Shown here one piece after another: positions 43,892 to 55,359 of a DNA stretch of 64,000 nt. This DNA is from Adiantum capillus-veneris (taxonomy: Eukaryota > Streptophyta > Polypodiopsida > Polypodiales > Pteridaceae). The DNA lies in the NCBI GenBank assembly GCA_014529385.2, contig CM043952.1, forward strand, positions 57,830,119-57,894,118. Direction: 5' to 3'. How positions within the stretch are numbered: the stretch's first letter is position 1; each line of letters opens with the position of its first letter. Position numbers and translations under genes: made by a program. Under the pieces are notes generated by a model, which did not search any database, was not told the DNA's origin, and was given only the letters and a program-made list of their open reading frames with translations.

Positions 43892-44307
43892 TTAGAATAA
43901 AGTATGCTTGTTAACTAAGCCTATTGACTATTGTCCATATTCCCATATTCCCATGGATAGACTTGGGTAATTCAAAAATAAAATCCGTAAAATATACTCT
44001 CCCATGGTGAATTAGGGATTGGCAATGGATGGAGTAATCCAGGTTGCTTCCCTCTATAATACTTAGTCTTTTGGCATACCACACATTTTGGAACATACTC
44101 TTGTATGTCCACTTTTATGGTAGGCCAATAGAAGTATAGCTCTACTCCTCGAGGCGTAGGTTGAATGCCTCTATGCCCCACATAGGGAGGATCATGGGAT
44201 TCATACATAAATTTCTCCACGAAGGAAGTGGGTACCACATAGCCTATTTCCATGGAGAACATTACCATCCTACAAGGTGAATGGTTCCTCTTTCTTCCCC
44301 AAAACAT
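43892..44307 (-). pseudogene. Chromovirus integrase N-terminal half (A3)
   Basis: Contains HRGIQPT and YVPKCVVCQKTKY, the end of the H2C2 zinc-binding domain (WPTIKVDIQEYV between). Then come SIFYGFYF, MDFIFELPKS and IWTIVNRLS, the start of the catalytic core around the first Asp. An in-frame stop follows NRLS. The frame resumes at 24694 on the other side of T1. Confidence 0.85.
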
Positions 44308-44396
44308 GGGCTGACATTATGTCTTTAAAGTCAAGGTCAGTAGCATACTCATCTATCATAGAAGATAGATCATTGTGAGTTTCTATAGACATTTCA

Positions 44397-44850
44397 TTAA
44401 CTTTTGGTTGTAGTGAAAGTGCATCGGATTGTTCTTACCAGCAATGTGAGCAATATGAAAATAAAATTGCGAAAGAAAATTTCCCACCTCATTTGTTTGT
44501 TGGAAAGCTTGGTTTGCATCATAAAGTACTTGAGACTTTGGTGGTCGGTTGAAAAATAAATGAAGTCCCCAATAGATAGTGCTTCCATGTGTCTAGGGCA
44601 TGTAGAACAACCAAAAGATCTTTTTCGTATATGCCCAAGGCTCATTCATCGTCATTAGCCTTCGGCTCTCATATGCTATGGCATACCCTTCTTGAAGCAA
44701 GACTACTCCAAGGAAAACACCACAAGCATCACATTGGACCGCAAATGAATTTGAGAGATCCAGTAGCATAAAGATTGGTTGGGATATACACTTATCTTTG
44801 AGCTTGTCAAAAGCTCTTCTTGATTCCTACCATCTACATTTAATGAAACA
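44397..44850 (-). pseudogene. Chromovirus RNase H (A3)
   Basis: Contains FAVQCDACG, YAIAYESRRL, TDHQSLKYFM and LSNKQMRWE in two frames. The RT core that should precede it is missing: sequence jumps from the protease-RT spacer (44880-45040) to the RT end. Confidence 0.8.
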
Positions 44851-44879
44851 TTAGAATCTTTTAGGGACTCTTTGACAAA

Positions 44880-45404
44880 AATCATGTACATAGAAACTGA
44901 GCTTTTCATTGATTTATCAAAAGCAAGAGGATTTACAAGTGGTATAGTATGGCCAGACTCATTAGCATCTATATACATGCTCTTTTTCCTGTAGGTGAAG
45001 TAGATTCTCCTTTCAAGGAACCTCATGTTGGTAGCCAATCGGTTGAACCATGGTGCCCCTAGGATAGAATCCTCATGTTGGAGAGGAGAGATGAGAAAGT
45101 CTTCTTTGTCGACCTAGTTTTGGACATGAAGCCTCAAATTCCCAATCAAGGGAATAACAGAGGCTTGCTGTCCCTTGAAAGATGTATTGATAGTTACACT
45201 ATCTCCCATCTCAAATCTTGAATGCCCAACTTGGTGGCCAACTCTGTTGATATGAAATTGTGAGTAGATCCATGGTCAAACAAGATGAAGGAATCGTGCT
45301 CCCTTTCCTTTTTCCAAGCATAGAAGAAAGGTAATCCTTTACAATGAGCATCCTCTTTTGGAGATTCGATAGTCTTCCGTGACTATGAGGTAGAAGAGAT
45401 AAAG
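44880..45404 (-). pseudogene. Chromovirus protease and RT spacer (A3)
   Basis: Near 45235-45300 one frame reads FILFDHGSTHNFIS...LATKLG, a retropepsin with the active-site DSG changed to DHG. Later PWFNRLATNMRFLERRIYFTYR (44985-45050) matches the protease-to-RT spacer of gypsy elements. Gag upstream is deleted; the leader of family A follows directly at 45405. Confidence 0.75.
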
Positions 45405-45546
45405 CTACCTTCAAAAATAAATTCTCAAGCAGCCACACCTGTGGTTTAGACAATGTTGACTACAAAGACTTAAGACTATATAGTTCCCAACGGTGTACCC
45501 TGAACTAAGTCCTTCTCAACCAAGATAATAGATCCTTGTCCCACTT
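45405..45546 (-). other. Family A leader, part 1 (A3)
   Basis: Matches 21465-21700 in order (AAATAAATTCTCAAG..., TAGTTCCCAACGGTGTACC..., AATAGATCC...CCCACTT) with a deletion. Interrupted by element C after CACTT; continues at 56962. Confidence 0.8.
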
Positions 45547-46505
45547 TGTTGACCCCGCTCGGTCAACAACACAACATAACTCAAGTTTCGTACCAAAGTA
45601 TTATCTTTTGTGAGTTATGAAATGCTGCGGATTATGGCTATAAACGTCATTTGTAATGAGTAGTTATTCTAGTTTCAGAAGCCGGGGTGCAATGGCACTT
45701 CCAGATTGTAAATACAAAGCCATTTGACCCTTTCAACCCCATTTTTGGTTAAGCCTAAGGTAGCCTTAGTATATAAGGTACCTAGGTCATTTTGTAAAAA
45801 GACTTTTAATCATAATCAAAACTTAGCGCTGCCGTCTACTATGTGTGAGAGAGAAAGAGAGTGAGCGTGAGCTTCATCCTCTGGCTACACCCGGCTCACT
45901 CAACACATTGGAGATCCGATTGCACCATTGCTGTAGGCTTGAGGAGAGCTACGCGACAACACCAAGCATTCCACGCAAGACAAAGCGTACACGTCGACGC
46001 ATCTACGAGCTATTTGTGGCCGTAAGTGTATCAAACGATGTCTGTTTTCTGTGTGCTAGTAGTCTATAGAATCGTGGCGACATAAGTTACGCATAGGTAC
46101 TCATAAATTTCAGTTTCGGGCACTTTCAAAATTATGTTCTGTCATCCTACGCATTTTTCGCAAATGGGTTTAAAGTGAGGGTTTTGAGTGTAGAAGCTTT
46201 GGGACAGGTGTATCCTAGTGACGGGATGGTGTTCCTTAAGTTTCGTATGAATCTGGCATGATTAGGTGAGTTACCTTCTGTATGTGTGTATGTGGCTAGG
46301 TGGTGTAGTTGAGAGCAGTGAGGTTCTTGATTGTGGTTTAGTTGGCCTTCCTGAGTGTTGTATGTGTAGGATGGTCTCAGCCTGACAAGCTTAAGAGATT
46401 TCCTCTGTGTGTCTATCGTGTCATCTGTGTCTTCGATTGACATTATGTTGATCTAGGTAGTGTTTGCATGCACTTCATGGGTGTGTGAGTCGCTCCCATC
46501 CAACA
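45547..46505 (+). mobile_element. Element C 5' LTR (959 bp)
   Basis: TGTTGACCCCGCTCGGTCAA at the start, which contains a 7-bp hairpin. Ends TCCAACA. Preceded by CACTT (45542-45546). TATATAA at 45770-45776. Very similar to 56011-56956, so this is the youngest large insertion here. Confidence 0.9.
45770..45776 (+). promoter_or_regulatory. TATA box, element C LTR
   Basis: AGTATATAAGG, conserved at 56234-56240 in the 3' LTR. Confidence 0.55.
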
Positions 46506-46506
46506 T

Positions 46507-46526
46507 TGGCGCCGTTGCTGGGGACA
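46507..46526 (+). other. Primer binding site of element C
   Basis: TGGCGCCGTTGCTGGGGACA, one base after the LTR. This is the PBS type common in Athila/Tat-clade gypsy elements and usually assigned to tRNA-Asp. Confidence 0.85.
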
Positions 46527-48917
46527 CAAGGACCTAAGTAGGTTTCCTACTAACACTCGTGTGATGGTTGCCTGATTTAGTTTCGGCTAAAGAAAGCGTT
46601 TTTCTTAAGTGGATCCGGAAGAGGATATTCCGTGATCAAGTGGATAGCCAGGAAGCGTGTGTCTTGCCGAGGGTCTGCGACTAGATAGGTTTAGTTAGGA
46701 TCTGTGGATTAGAGTAGTTGTTGGTGGTCGAGTGATTTGTGAGGTGATAAAAGCGTTTACTAGTCCATGTGTGGCAGTGAAGCATTTTTCTACTCATAGA
46801 TGCAAAACCCCATATGATTTGTAGGAGTAGCTTTAGGTAAGTGATCCGATTCTGATCTAGAGCTATTCATCACTGAATTATTTGCTAAAGTACTTGATTG
46901 CATTTGAAATCACGGAAAAGTGTGCTTTTGAGGGTAAAAATGCATTAAACAAGCTTTTGTGGATATTTTTGTATGACTGACTGATGTTGTGCATATAAAA
47001 GAGCATTTGCAAGGGTTTTGTGAAGAAAACCTGCAATTCTGTAAACATAGACATCCTACGCGTAGGATGTCTCAAGGGGGTTCTGGAGACCAAATTTGAA
47101 AATTTTGACTGCACCAGTGTGTTCAGAGGGTAGGTTTTACCCTTGTAACATATTGACTTGGGTGTTTTTCCCTATATTTTGTTGACCAAAAGCCAAAAGG
47201 CGGAGTCAGAGAACGAAAAATTTCAAAAAAGGCTTAATTGAGTGATTTTTGCATGTTTTTGCAATTGTGAAGCATACTTGCACTTGCTGAGAGCATAAGG
47301 AAGCATCAGGGACACTTCAATCTCAAAAAATGGCCTTGAGACATCCTACGCGTAGGATGTCTACAGGGTGATCTGGTGGAAATTTTGAAAATCTGAGGTT
47401 ACCAGTGTGTTTAGAAGGTAGTTTTTACCCTATTTTCACCTGGAAAGTGGAAATTTGACCAAATTTTGACAAATCAAAGCCAAAAGACGAGAAGTGCCAG
47501 ACATCCTACCCAAATTATGTCCAAAGCCTAGTTTTGAGACCAAACCATAGGGTGACTTCATGTGCATGTTATACATGATGTTTTGAGTGCATGTGATAAA
47601 TTTCATCTCATTTGGGTTAGTGAAAGTGAAGATTGAACAGACTTTAGCATTTTGACTGAAAAAGGCACGAACAGCTAGTTTTGGGGTCTTTTGAAATCCA
47701 AATTAAAATCTAAGCATAGCATTGGGTTACTGACATCAAGGGGAAGCTGTGGGACAAGTCTGGGGTCAACAGGCCAAAAAGACATACTACGCGTAGGATG
47801 TCTTCTGTGTGATTTTGGACACTAAACAAAATTCTGAGCATACCACAGTGATCAGCACCTTAAGGAGAGTCTTTGGTCCAAGTTTGGGTTCCTTCTGAGC
47901 AAAAAGACATCCTACGCGTAGGATGTCTACTGCATAATTGTGAGACCAAAATTCAAACTGTGGACATAGCAAGGTGTTGTATAGCCTTAGGCAAGCCTCC
48001 TAGTCAAATTTGGTCCAATTTGGAGTTGATTTGACTTAGGAATTCATTAGAATAGACATCAGGCTTTTGGAACAAATTCTTGATCATTTGACCAACCTAT
48101 AGATGTCGGAATCGAAAAGTAAAAATAGCTGTGAGTTTAGCACATCAAGGGGAAGCTACAGTGTAAGTTTGAGCTGAAACAGAGAAAAAAGACATCCTAT
48201 GCATAGGATGTCTCAAGCTTGATTTAGGACTCCAAACCAACCTATGAGCACACCACTGTGATCAGCACATCAAGGAGAAGCTGGGGCAAAAATTTCAAGT
48301 CATTCTGAGCAAAAATACATCCTACGTGTAGGATGTCTCAAGGCCATTTTTAGGTCCAAATGAAATTCTGAGCATACCATTGTGTTGCTGGACTTAAGGG
48401 GAGTCTCTGGACCAAATTTTGTTCAATTCTGAGCATATAGACATCCTACGTGTAGGATGTCTCTAGTCCAGTTTTAGGGTCCAACTGGACTTTTGACCAT
48501 ACAAGAGTGTTCACAGTCTCATAGAGATCCCAAATCTTCTTTTAAAATTGAATTTGGACTCATTTTGACCAGTCTAAATTGCATTTCACTATTTTGGCCA
48601 TAACTTTCACAAACGGTATCGGATCGGAAAAGTTTTTATATCAAAACGTAGCCTGAGAGCGGCTCTACAAATCTTAGTGCAAAACATGAACCAAACGTAT
48701 GCCTGTGGAAATCGTTTAGGTCAATTTTGAAAAAAATATTGTTTGAGGCCTCAAAATTCATCCGGAAGTCAGGGGTGTCTAAAAGCGACAATTTGCGAGA
48801 ATTGTGACGAAACGGTTGCGGTTTTGGACATAGTTTCGACTTTTCCCTAACCAAAGCACTTGAACACAGTGGACTAAGTCTACTTGAACCAAGAAAAATC
48901 TCTTAAGCCTAGAAATC
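46527..48917 (+). other. Long leader of element C with palindrome array
   Basis: About 2.4 kb without a coding frame between PBS and gag. From 47049 it contains degenerate repeats of about 125 bp, each built around a 24-bp palindrome (listed separately). Spacer words such as TTCTGAGCA, CATCAAGGGGAAGC and ACCATTGTG recur. Confidence 0.8.
47049..48462. repeat. Seven copies of a 24-bp palindrome
   Basis: Core ACATCCTACGCGTAGGATGT, flanked by AG and CT. Positions: 47049-47072, 47339-47362, 47780-47803 (one change), 47905-47928, 48190-48213 (centre TATGCATA, still a perfect palindrome), 48315-48338 and 48439-48462 (centre TACGTGTA). A half site (AGACATCCTACC) is near 47500. Spacings of 124-125 bp recur, and 285-290 bp is also seen. 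The palindromes are better conserved than the sequence between them. Confidence 0.9.
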
Positions 48918-51060
48918 ATGTCTACCCTAGATTCAAACACAGCTTACACAAGCTTGGAGATCCCGACGATAGAGGAATATCCTCCCACAATGGATCTTCC
49001 AAACTTGCAATTGATAAAGACCCATCTTGTTGAGAGAGTTTGGATGATTGGTCATGAGAGTGAAGGACTATATAGATACATTGACGACAATGAGGTCAAT
49101 ATTTATAGGTGCTCAGATCCATACCTAGAAGAGATAACGGATTACAAGCTCTTATATGTCTACACATACGGAGTCGACTGTCAATGGAGATCTATAGTTG
49201 TCACCGACAAGTATGGACGAAAATACAGAGTTGTGGAAAGCACAAATCCACAGACTGTACTAGAAAGAGGTGGATATTTGGTCAATGAAGGACCACAAAT
49301 GCCTCCACCAAACACGAGAATTCCTATAGGAATTCCAAGAAGAGAGCCACCAGGATTCCCTTCAAGAGCGATAACGAGAGAAGGATTGGGAGAGTCTCTG
49401 GTTAGACTTGTAGACAATCCACGAGTTAGACCATCCCAAGTCCAGAAATGGGTAAATAGAAAATACTCCGGAGATAAAGATATGAGAGATCACGTAGCGG
49501 CTTTTAGAAGAGTGATTAGATCATAGGAAGTTTCAGATTTTGCGACACAGTTTGCAGGATTTGGATTGACTCTAGAAGATGATTCAGCTACATGGTTTGA
49601 CTTAGTGGAAAAATGGGATTTTGAGACCCTAGATGAGCTGTTTGAGGAGTTTATTGAAGAATTCTCGCCAAAAGGCATTGCTCACAACACGGTCTCGCAA
49701 ATCCATAGATTCAAACAGAAAGAGAATGAATCAGTACGCAAAGCATCATTACGGCTCAAGAGATATGTTAAGCTTTGTCCGAGAGTAGAATTACCTACGC
49801 AAGCACGACTGATGCTGATCTTTATCCAGGGAATGAGACATGGCGCGGGCCTTCAGAAGGATCTGCATATGCTACGGAGGATGACGCTAAACGAGTTGAT
49901 CAAAGAAGATCTTTACTAGTGGATAACTGTGAGGCATACAAAGAAAAGGACTTAAAGAGTCAAGGAGATGACACATCCTCTCAGCACAGTGTTTCACAGA
50001 TAAGTGAGTCCATTGCCAAGCCAACGACACCTATTGATCAAGAAAAGCTTATCGACGACTTGGTCAAGAGGTTGATTCCTCTTGTAAGGTCTAATTCAGG
50101 AGAGCCGAAGTGGTGTGAAATTGAGAGAAAATGGACTAACCATACGGGGGAAGAATGCTATTATAGCATGGAAAATGCTAGGGAAAGGTATATACAACCT
50201 GTTCCAGAAGCACCTACTCCACCTAGATACATTACAAGGAATGCGCCAGGACTGGTAGGAGTTTTAAGGCCACAGCTTGTCTTAGGACAGTCTTAGGACA
50301 ACAACCTCCGCTGCCAGGTGCTAGAATGCAGGTAGACATGAGATACATGCCAATGATGGAAGCATCAAATAAACCAACGCCAGTACCAGCTACAATGTGG
50401 TATAGCAACCAAAGTGAGTACTATCCTTCAGAGGAACAAAATGTGAGAGAAACACATGGAATGGTGAGGCCGGTACAACCTCCACCTCCTGGGTTTCAAT
50501 CGAGAGAAAGAAGGTATGAAATGGACGAAAGGACATTGCGATTCATTGAAAATAGCGGCTTATCTAGGTCAAAGCTTGCTTATAGCCAAGAGGAAATGCT
50601 AAAAGAATCTCCTCAACCAGAGACAAATTGTCACAAAAGTCATGACAACCACTTGGTCAAACAATGTCCTCATACAAAGATCACTGAAGTAAATGCCTAT
50701 TGTCTTGAGTGTGGCATCACTCACTTGATCCCCGATTGCCCGAAAAAACCAAACCAAATCAGGAAAATCACGACAAATGTATCAGGGATTGTTCAGCTCC
50801 CTAGTAGCTCAGAAAATGAAAATGTCGTACCAGTTCAAGTGGTTACGAGAGAACAATCCCAAAAGAAAGCTGATGAGAATCCAGAGACAAAGAACACGGA
50901 AAGTGACACGAGTCCAAAGACAGATGATGGACCAAAGACAGACGCACCTAGTCAGAAAACCAAGAGAAAACGAAATAGTTGGAAAGCTAGAAAGACTAGG
51001 ATGAAAGCACACAGGGAACGAGAGCAAAACTCCCTAGCTGAGAAGCTTACAGAAGTTTAA
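48918..51060 (+). pseudogene. Element C gag
   Basis: ATG at 48918 (MSTLDSNTAYTSLEIPTIEE). The frame runs to a TAG at 49524-49526 and stays open in the same frame (EVSDFATQFAGFGLTLEDD, WFDLVEKWDFETLDELFEEF) to 49919. This is the capsid region with FKQKENESVRKASLRLKRY. A frame change near 49910 leads to NCEAYKEKDLKSQGDD...(to 50296), and another to 50326-51060. The last part has two knuckle-like motifs, NCHKSHDNHLVKQC (second Cys lost) and YCLECGITHLIPDC (CX2CX3HX4C), then a basic KRKRNSWKARKTR tail. Gag would assemble the particle. The N-terminal 150 residues resemble no domain I recognise. Confidence 0.75.
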
Positions 51061-53232
51061 AAGAAGATAAAACAACATGAGGAAAAGGAGGCACCTTCTC
51101 TTACACAGATGGTTAAACCTCTAGAAGAACCATCCACGGATGAGAAACCGAGAATTGCTAGTTCAGGAGGATCTGTGTTGGTAGAGAAGGTTAATGAGAC
51201 ATTAGATTCCCTCTTGAAAGCCTATGATGTGAGACTCAAAAACAACCAAACCCAAGAACACAGGTGGATGACATATCCCTATGCGGAACTAGAAAAGCAA
51301 AGGTTTGAAATGTGCAAGAAAATGATTCAAACAGCCCAAGCTTTACTAGAACCACCAGTTGCAAAACCTGAGGATGTGATCCATGTCATGCCTACACACG
51401 TAATCCCACCAAACCAGGAACTAAAAGAGCCAGATTATAGTCATGAGCACAGACCAAACCTCAAAGACCCAGCATTAGAACCAAGGATAGTACTAAATAC
51501 CACGGATAACTCTTCCGAGGGATTTCACCAAGCTATACCTGAGGATTGTAAAGAGATAGATGGTCTTGACGAATTGTGGAAACAAGTCAAAGAGGCCAAT
51601 GAAGCCGATGACCTAAGAAGACGAGTAGACAAGACTGATGATGAACGAGGAGTGTTTCTACCACCAATAGAGGAATTTGATACTGGATCTCAAATGAATC
51701 TAGACATGCAATCGTGTTGGGGCGACAAAGGATTTGTACAATCTATGGATAGTCAACCCGATTTTTTAAGAACACTACCGTCCTACATGGGAGAGTATGA
51801 GACCAAGTCAGATGTGGTTGTAGTCCCATCACAGAGACTGGCTCCTAACAAGGCCATCGATTCAAAAGGGCTAGTAGATATTCTATCTACCCCAGTCACT
51901 TGTACAATAATGTTAGCCGAGTTGCTTAGAATAAGACCAAACATGTGGGCTAATGTGGGTAAATGTCTAGAGAAATTTGGTGTAAAAACCTCAATGACTC
52001 AAATCGAGGAGGGCATCAAAGAGCTTGAAATGCCTCAACTAAATACTAGGCCAGTTCCATTAAACAAGGTAGGCGAGTATTACGAGGGAGAAGATGGAAA
52101 CACCACCCTTCCTGTGGAATTCAATACTGTAAAAATCATGGCAATCCTTGACAGTGGAGCTGGTGTGGCCATTGCAACCAAAGAGGTTTTGGAAAAATGG
52201 GGAAAACCTGCCTTGATATCCACACGAATGACCCTGCAGCTTGTAGACGGACACAAGGAAAAGCCCCTAGGACTGCTAGAAAAAGTACTTGTTACTTCTT
52301 GTGGCATTGAATATGAACACACTTTTGCTGTTGTTGAATTTGGCAAGAAGAACAACTATGACATCATTCTGGGAAGACCATTCATGCAACAATTGAAAAT
52401 GGTCCCAGATTGGGGTTATGACCATATATACCTGAGACATATGGAAACCATAACAAAGATAAACTTGAGGGACCATAGCTATAGGGATGTGACGAGAACA
52501 CCGGTTGAGGAGTTTGATTCCGCCACAATAGCAAGATCAGAACTTCCAACTTGGTTAGGTAAGCCTAAAGAACTGTGGATTTGTCGAGCTTCACAATGTG
52601 GTAGCTTGAAACGTGAGGAATGTATCCTAGAACGGGCTATAGAGGATAGGGACTATATCCCAGAACCATTTCCTGAAGAAGAGTTAGAGCCTTTTGGATG
52701 GGAACACATCTTGGCTACTCTGGACGTGTGCACCGTGGAGGGTGCTCCCACAACAAAGTTTTGTGATGAAAATGGCTATGATGTCGTTCCTTATTTTGCA
52801 ATGAGTGTAATCCAAGAAAACGAAGAGAACCAGACATCAACAAGCTCTCGAAATAAGGAGAAAACAAAGAAATGTGGAGAATCAAAAGATGAAGAAGACG
52901 ACGGGTTCTATGACCCTGTAGAACACTTCGAGCTTCAAGAAGATCAACGACCCGGGAATCAATGTCATCGCTACATGAATAAAGTGCATCAAAAGTGGAT
53001 TCCAAAGTCCTCGGTAAAGACACAGCCACCACAAGCATCCTCATACATGGCTCCTAATAAGGATGCAAAGACTCAGCTAGGAGGAATACGACCAGAGAAA
53101 CGAGCTAACAATGCTCTAATCAATGGGCTAGAAAAGTCCTCCAAGAAACTACCACCCACGAGCAAACAGACAGTAACTTTCCACTACCAGCCCAAAAAAT
53201 CAAGGGAAAGTACAAAAAGTCAACCTTGCTGA
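51061..53232 (+). CDS. Element C protease-containing ORF
   Basis: A long intact frame. It is in the same frame as the gag C-terminus and separated from it by one TAA (51058-51060); the first ATG is at 51109 (707 codons). The retropepsin lies around residues 320-450 from that ATG: IMAILDSGAGVAIATKEVL with catalytic Asp at about 348, LQLVDGH, then DIILGRPFMQQLK. The flanking regions are acidic and unrecognised. The end (HQKWIPKSSVKTQ, about 52987) starts a series of WxPK motifs that continues past the stop. No RT, RNase H or integrase follows, so the element depends on others. Why this frame stayed open while gag decayed is unclear. Confidence 0.7.
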   Translation, partial: KKIKQHEEKEAPSLTQMVKPLEEPSTDEKPRIASSGGSVLVEKVNETLDSLLKAYDVRLKNNQTQEHRWMTYPYAELEKQRFEMCKKMIQTAQALLEPPVAKPEDVIHVMPTHVIPPNQELKEPDYSHEHRPNLKDPALEPRIVLNTTDNSSEGFHQAIPEDCKEIDGLDELWKQVKEANEADDLRRRVDKTDDERGVFLPPIEEFDTGSQMNLDMQSCWGDKGFVQSMDSQPDFLRTLPSYMGEYETKSDVVVVPSQRLAPNKAIDSKGLVDILSTPVTCTIMLAELLRIRPNMWANVGKCLEKFGVKTSMTQIEEGIKELEMPQLNTRPVPLNKVGEYYEGEDGNTTLPVEFNTVKIMAILDSGAGVAIATKEVLEKWGKPALISTRMTLQLVDGHKEKPLGLLEKVLVTSCGIEYEHTFAVVEFGKKNNYDIILGRPFMQQLKMVPDWGYDHIYLRHMETITKINLRDHSYRDVTRTPVEEFDSATIARSELPTWLGKPKELWICRASQCGSLKREECILERAIEDRDYIPEPFPEEELEPFGWEHILATLDVCTVEGAPTTKFCDENGYDVVPYFAMSVIQENEENQTSTSSRNKEKTKKCGESKDEEDDGFYDPVEHFELQEDQRPGNQCHRYMNKVHQKWIPKSSVKTQPPQASSYMAPNKDAKTQLGGIRPEKRANNALINGLEKSSKKLPPTSKQTVTFHYQPKKSRESTKSQPC

Positions 53233-53860
53233 GGATTGTAGCGATAGTGATGAATCTTACGACATCCCCTATCATCAACTCAGGCCATCACTATCACCAA
53301 CCCTTCAGCAAAAACCATGCCAGGTCAAAAGAACAGGACAAAAATTCAAAGCCAAAAAGATCGACAAACCTGGATACCAAAAAGCCAGATCGGCCAAAAA
53401 CAGATATGGATCAAGAAGACAAAGATCTCTAATGACAAATTACAAGATCCAAAACCAAAACAAAAACAAGGAAAGCGTGCACGAACGGCTAAGAATATCA
53501 CAAAATTGCAAGATTTCACAACTCAGGTTTGGGCTCCAAAGAAGTTGATTCAAGCACAAAAAAGTCAGGAATTCATTTGGATTCCAAAACAACCATAGTA
53601 TCAATTTTCAAAGCCTGAATCCCGTCACCAACCAAGCGTACAAGGGCTGAAGCAAAGACCACTGTTGACTCACACAACAAAAAGGTGGATCCCAAAGAAG
53701 TCTCTTCAAACACAAACGAAGCACGGGCAAGTATGGGTTCCCAGACGAACGTCAGCAACAAAACAACCAATAATCCCAAAGAAATGGGTCCCAAAGAAGA
53801 ACAACAAAACTGCTGTCCGTGCATCGCCGCTTGAATTCTTACAATTCTTCCTATGATTAC
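53233..53860 (+). pseudogene. Trp-x-Pro-Lys repeat region downstream of protease
   Basis: In one frame set (53317-53598 and 53599-53856) the translation shows QTWIPKSQ, KQIWIKKT, QVWAPKKL, FIWIPKQP, KRWIPKKS, QVWVPRRT and KKWVPKK, spaced 15-40 residues in a Lys/Gln/Thr-rich background. Stops at 53596-53598 and a frame change at 53232 break it from the upstream ORF, whose C-terminus carries the first unit. I do not recognise the family. It may be a rapidly repeating, basic nucleic-acid-binding tail. Confidence 0.5.
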
Positions 53861-55359
53861 AGTGCAATTAGAGGAGAGCAAGTCGCTTCAATCAAGCAAC
53901 GATACAGGAGCTTCAAAGACCATTACATTGCTTAGAATAGGAAGCCTCGCCAACAAATGCCAATAAGCAAATTTCTTATACCCACATCTTGCACAATATA
54001 AATCTTTTCCATGCATTGATGTGTATTCATAATAGGGCTACATTACAAGGCCTACATAGGCACAACTTTTGATTTCCCAAGCACAACACATACCCTTTGC
54101 GATACCCTGTCGTAAAGGATGAATCCAAATAGGAAGGGGGGAGGCATTCTGAATGCGGACCTAACATTATGACTATTAGAGGGCAATGTATTGTGAGATG
54201 CATTGAATTTTTGCGTTTTATTGTGATAATTTTTGGACGAAATTTAGAGTATATGCCCTCATAGTAATGTTACAGAGGAGTACGGGGACAAAATCCATAT
54301 ATGAGCCCCTAGGGACATGTGTATAGTGTACATAGCATTTAGATTTCTATTTGAATGATTTTTCTTTCGTTGAGTTGTTTTAAGATTTTCTTTGTTTATT
54401 ATTAAGAAAAAAATAAAAAAATCCATAATCCACATGAAGAAAAGACTGACGAGAGGCCTGAGCACTACAAAGAAATGAAGGTACAAGAAAACGATGAAAC
54501 TTCACGAAGTATGTCTCAGCAGCCACTACAACAGTCGAAGAACTTGTCACAAAGCAGTGTCAACATGCAACAGACAAGTCATACAAGATAGAGTCGAGTA
54601 GCTACGCCACAATATGAGTGAGGTGTTAGTCCCAAAGCTTCAAGTAATATTCTCTGTGGTCTAAGCGTCTTAGCTATTCTAGGTACTGCTCAAGATGGAA
54701 GAGTTGAGTATATTTACGTTGTGTCGCTCATGCTGGTATAGGTGAGCAAAAGAGTCGAAGTCTAAGTACTTACGTCTGGTGAAGTGAAGGAGAAGGTCCA
54801 AAAGACAGTCACGTACTGCGCACAGTGAGATACGAGTGGAGAAGCTTCTACATCGAAAACCCTTCTTGGAAAGGTGGAAGCTATTGAGACATCTTATGAT
54901 GTCACATGTGCTACATTTATTCCTCGAAACACCCATCATCTCCTTCTTTCACATTGCATGCTTTTGTTGACAAATTTCTCATATGCATATAGAGTGTCCC
55001 ATAATTGGCACTTGCATCAGGCACTCTTTCCGTGTTTCACCCAAGCACTCACCTTTCATGAACATGTACTTCACGTTCAACTGCTCAACTCCAATAAGAG
55101 CGTATACCAAAGGCATTTTTTTCCCACCGGGTTTTTTCCCTTTGGTCATCCAGGTTTTAGACCCTAATCTAAAGACACCTATCACCATCCTCTTGTACAT
55201 ACTCCTTCTACATCAAAAATAAGGAAATGCTACTCAAAATAATTGACAAATGAATTGGGGCACCAATTTTAGATCATAGCATACTTCTCCTCAATGGCGA
55301 GTCGAAGAATGGCCTACAATGAGACAACACTAACAACATGATTGCATAGGAACAAAGAA
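53861..55359 (+). other. Element C 3' non-coding region
   Basis: No gene recognised. It holds a second polypurine tract, AGGAAGGGGGGAGG (54131-54144), well upstream of the functional one. The small open frames have no domain signature. Confidence 0.5.

Noticed and set aside
47049..48462. CRISPR-like array
   Set aside because: Palindromic repeats with spacers, but in a plant retrotransposon leader, with spacers over 100 bp that are homologous to each other.
49524..49526. Programmed stop readthrough in element C gag
   Set aside because: The TAG is in frame with open sequence after it, but nearby frame changes and a second stop at 51058 fit simple decay better. It could be revisited if other copies keep the TAG.
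54874..55222. Small frames in both strands of the element C tail
   Set aside because: No domain signature, overlapping each other on opposite strands.
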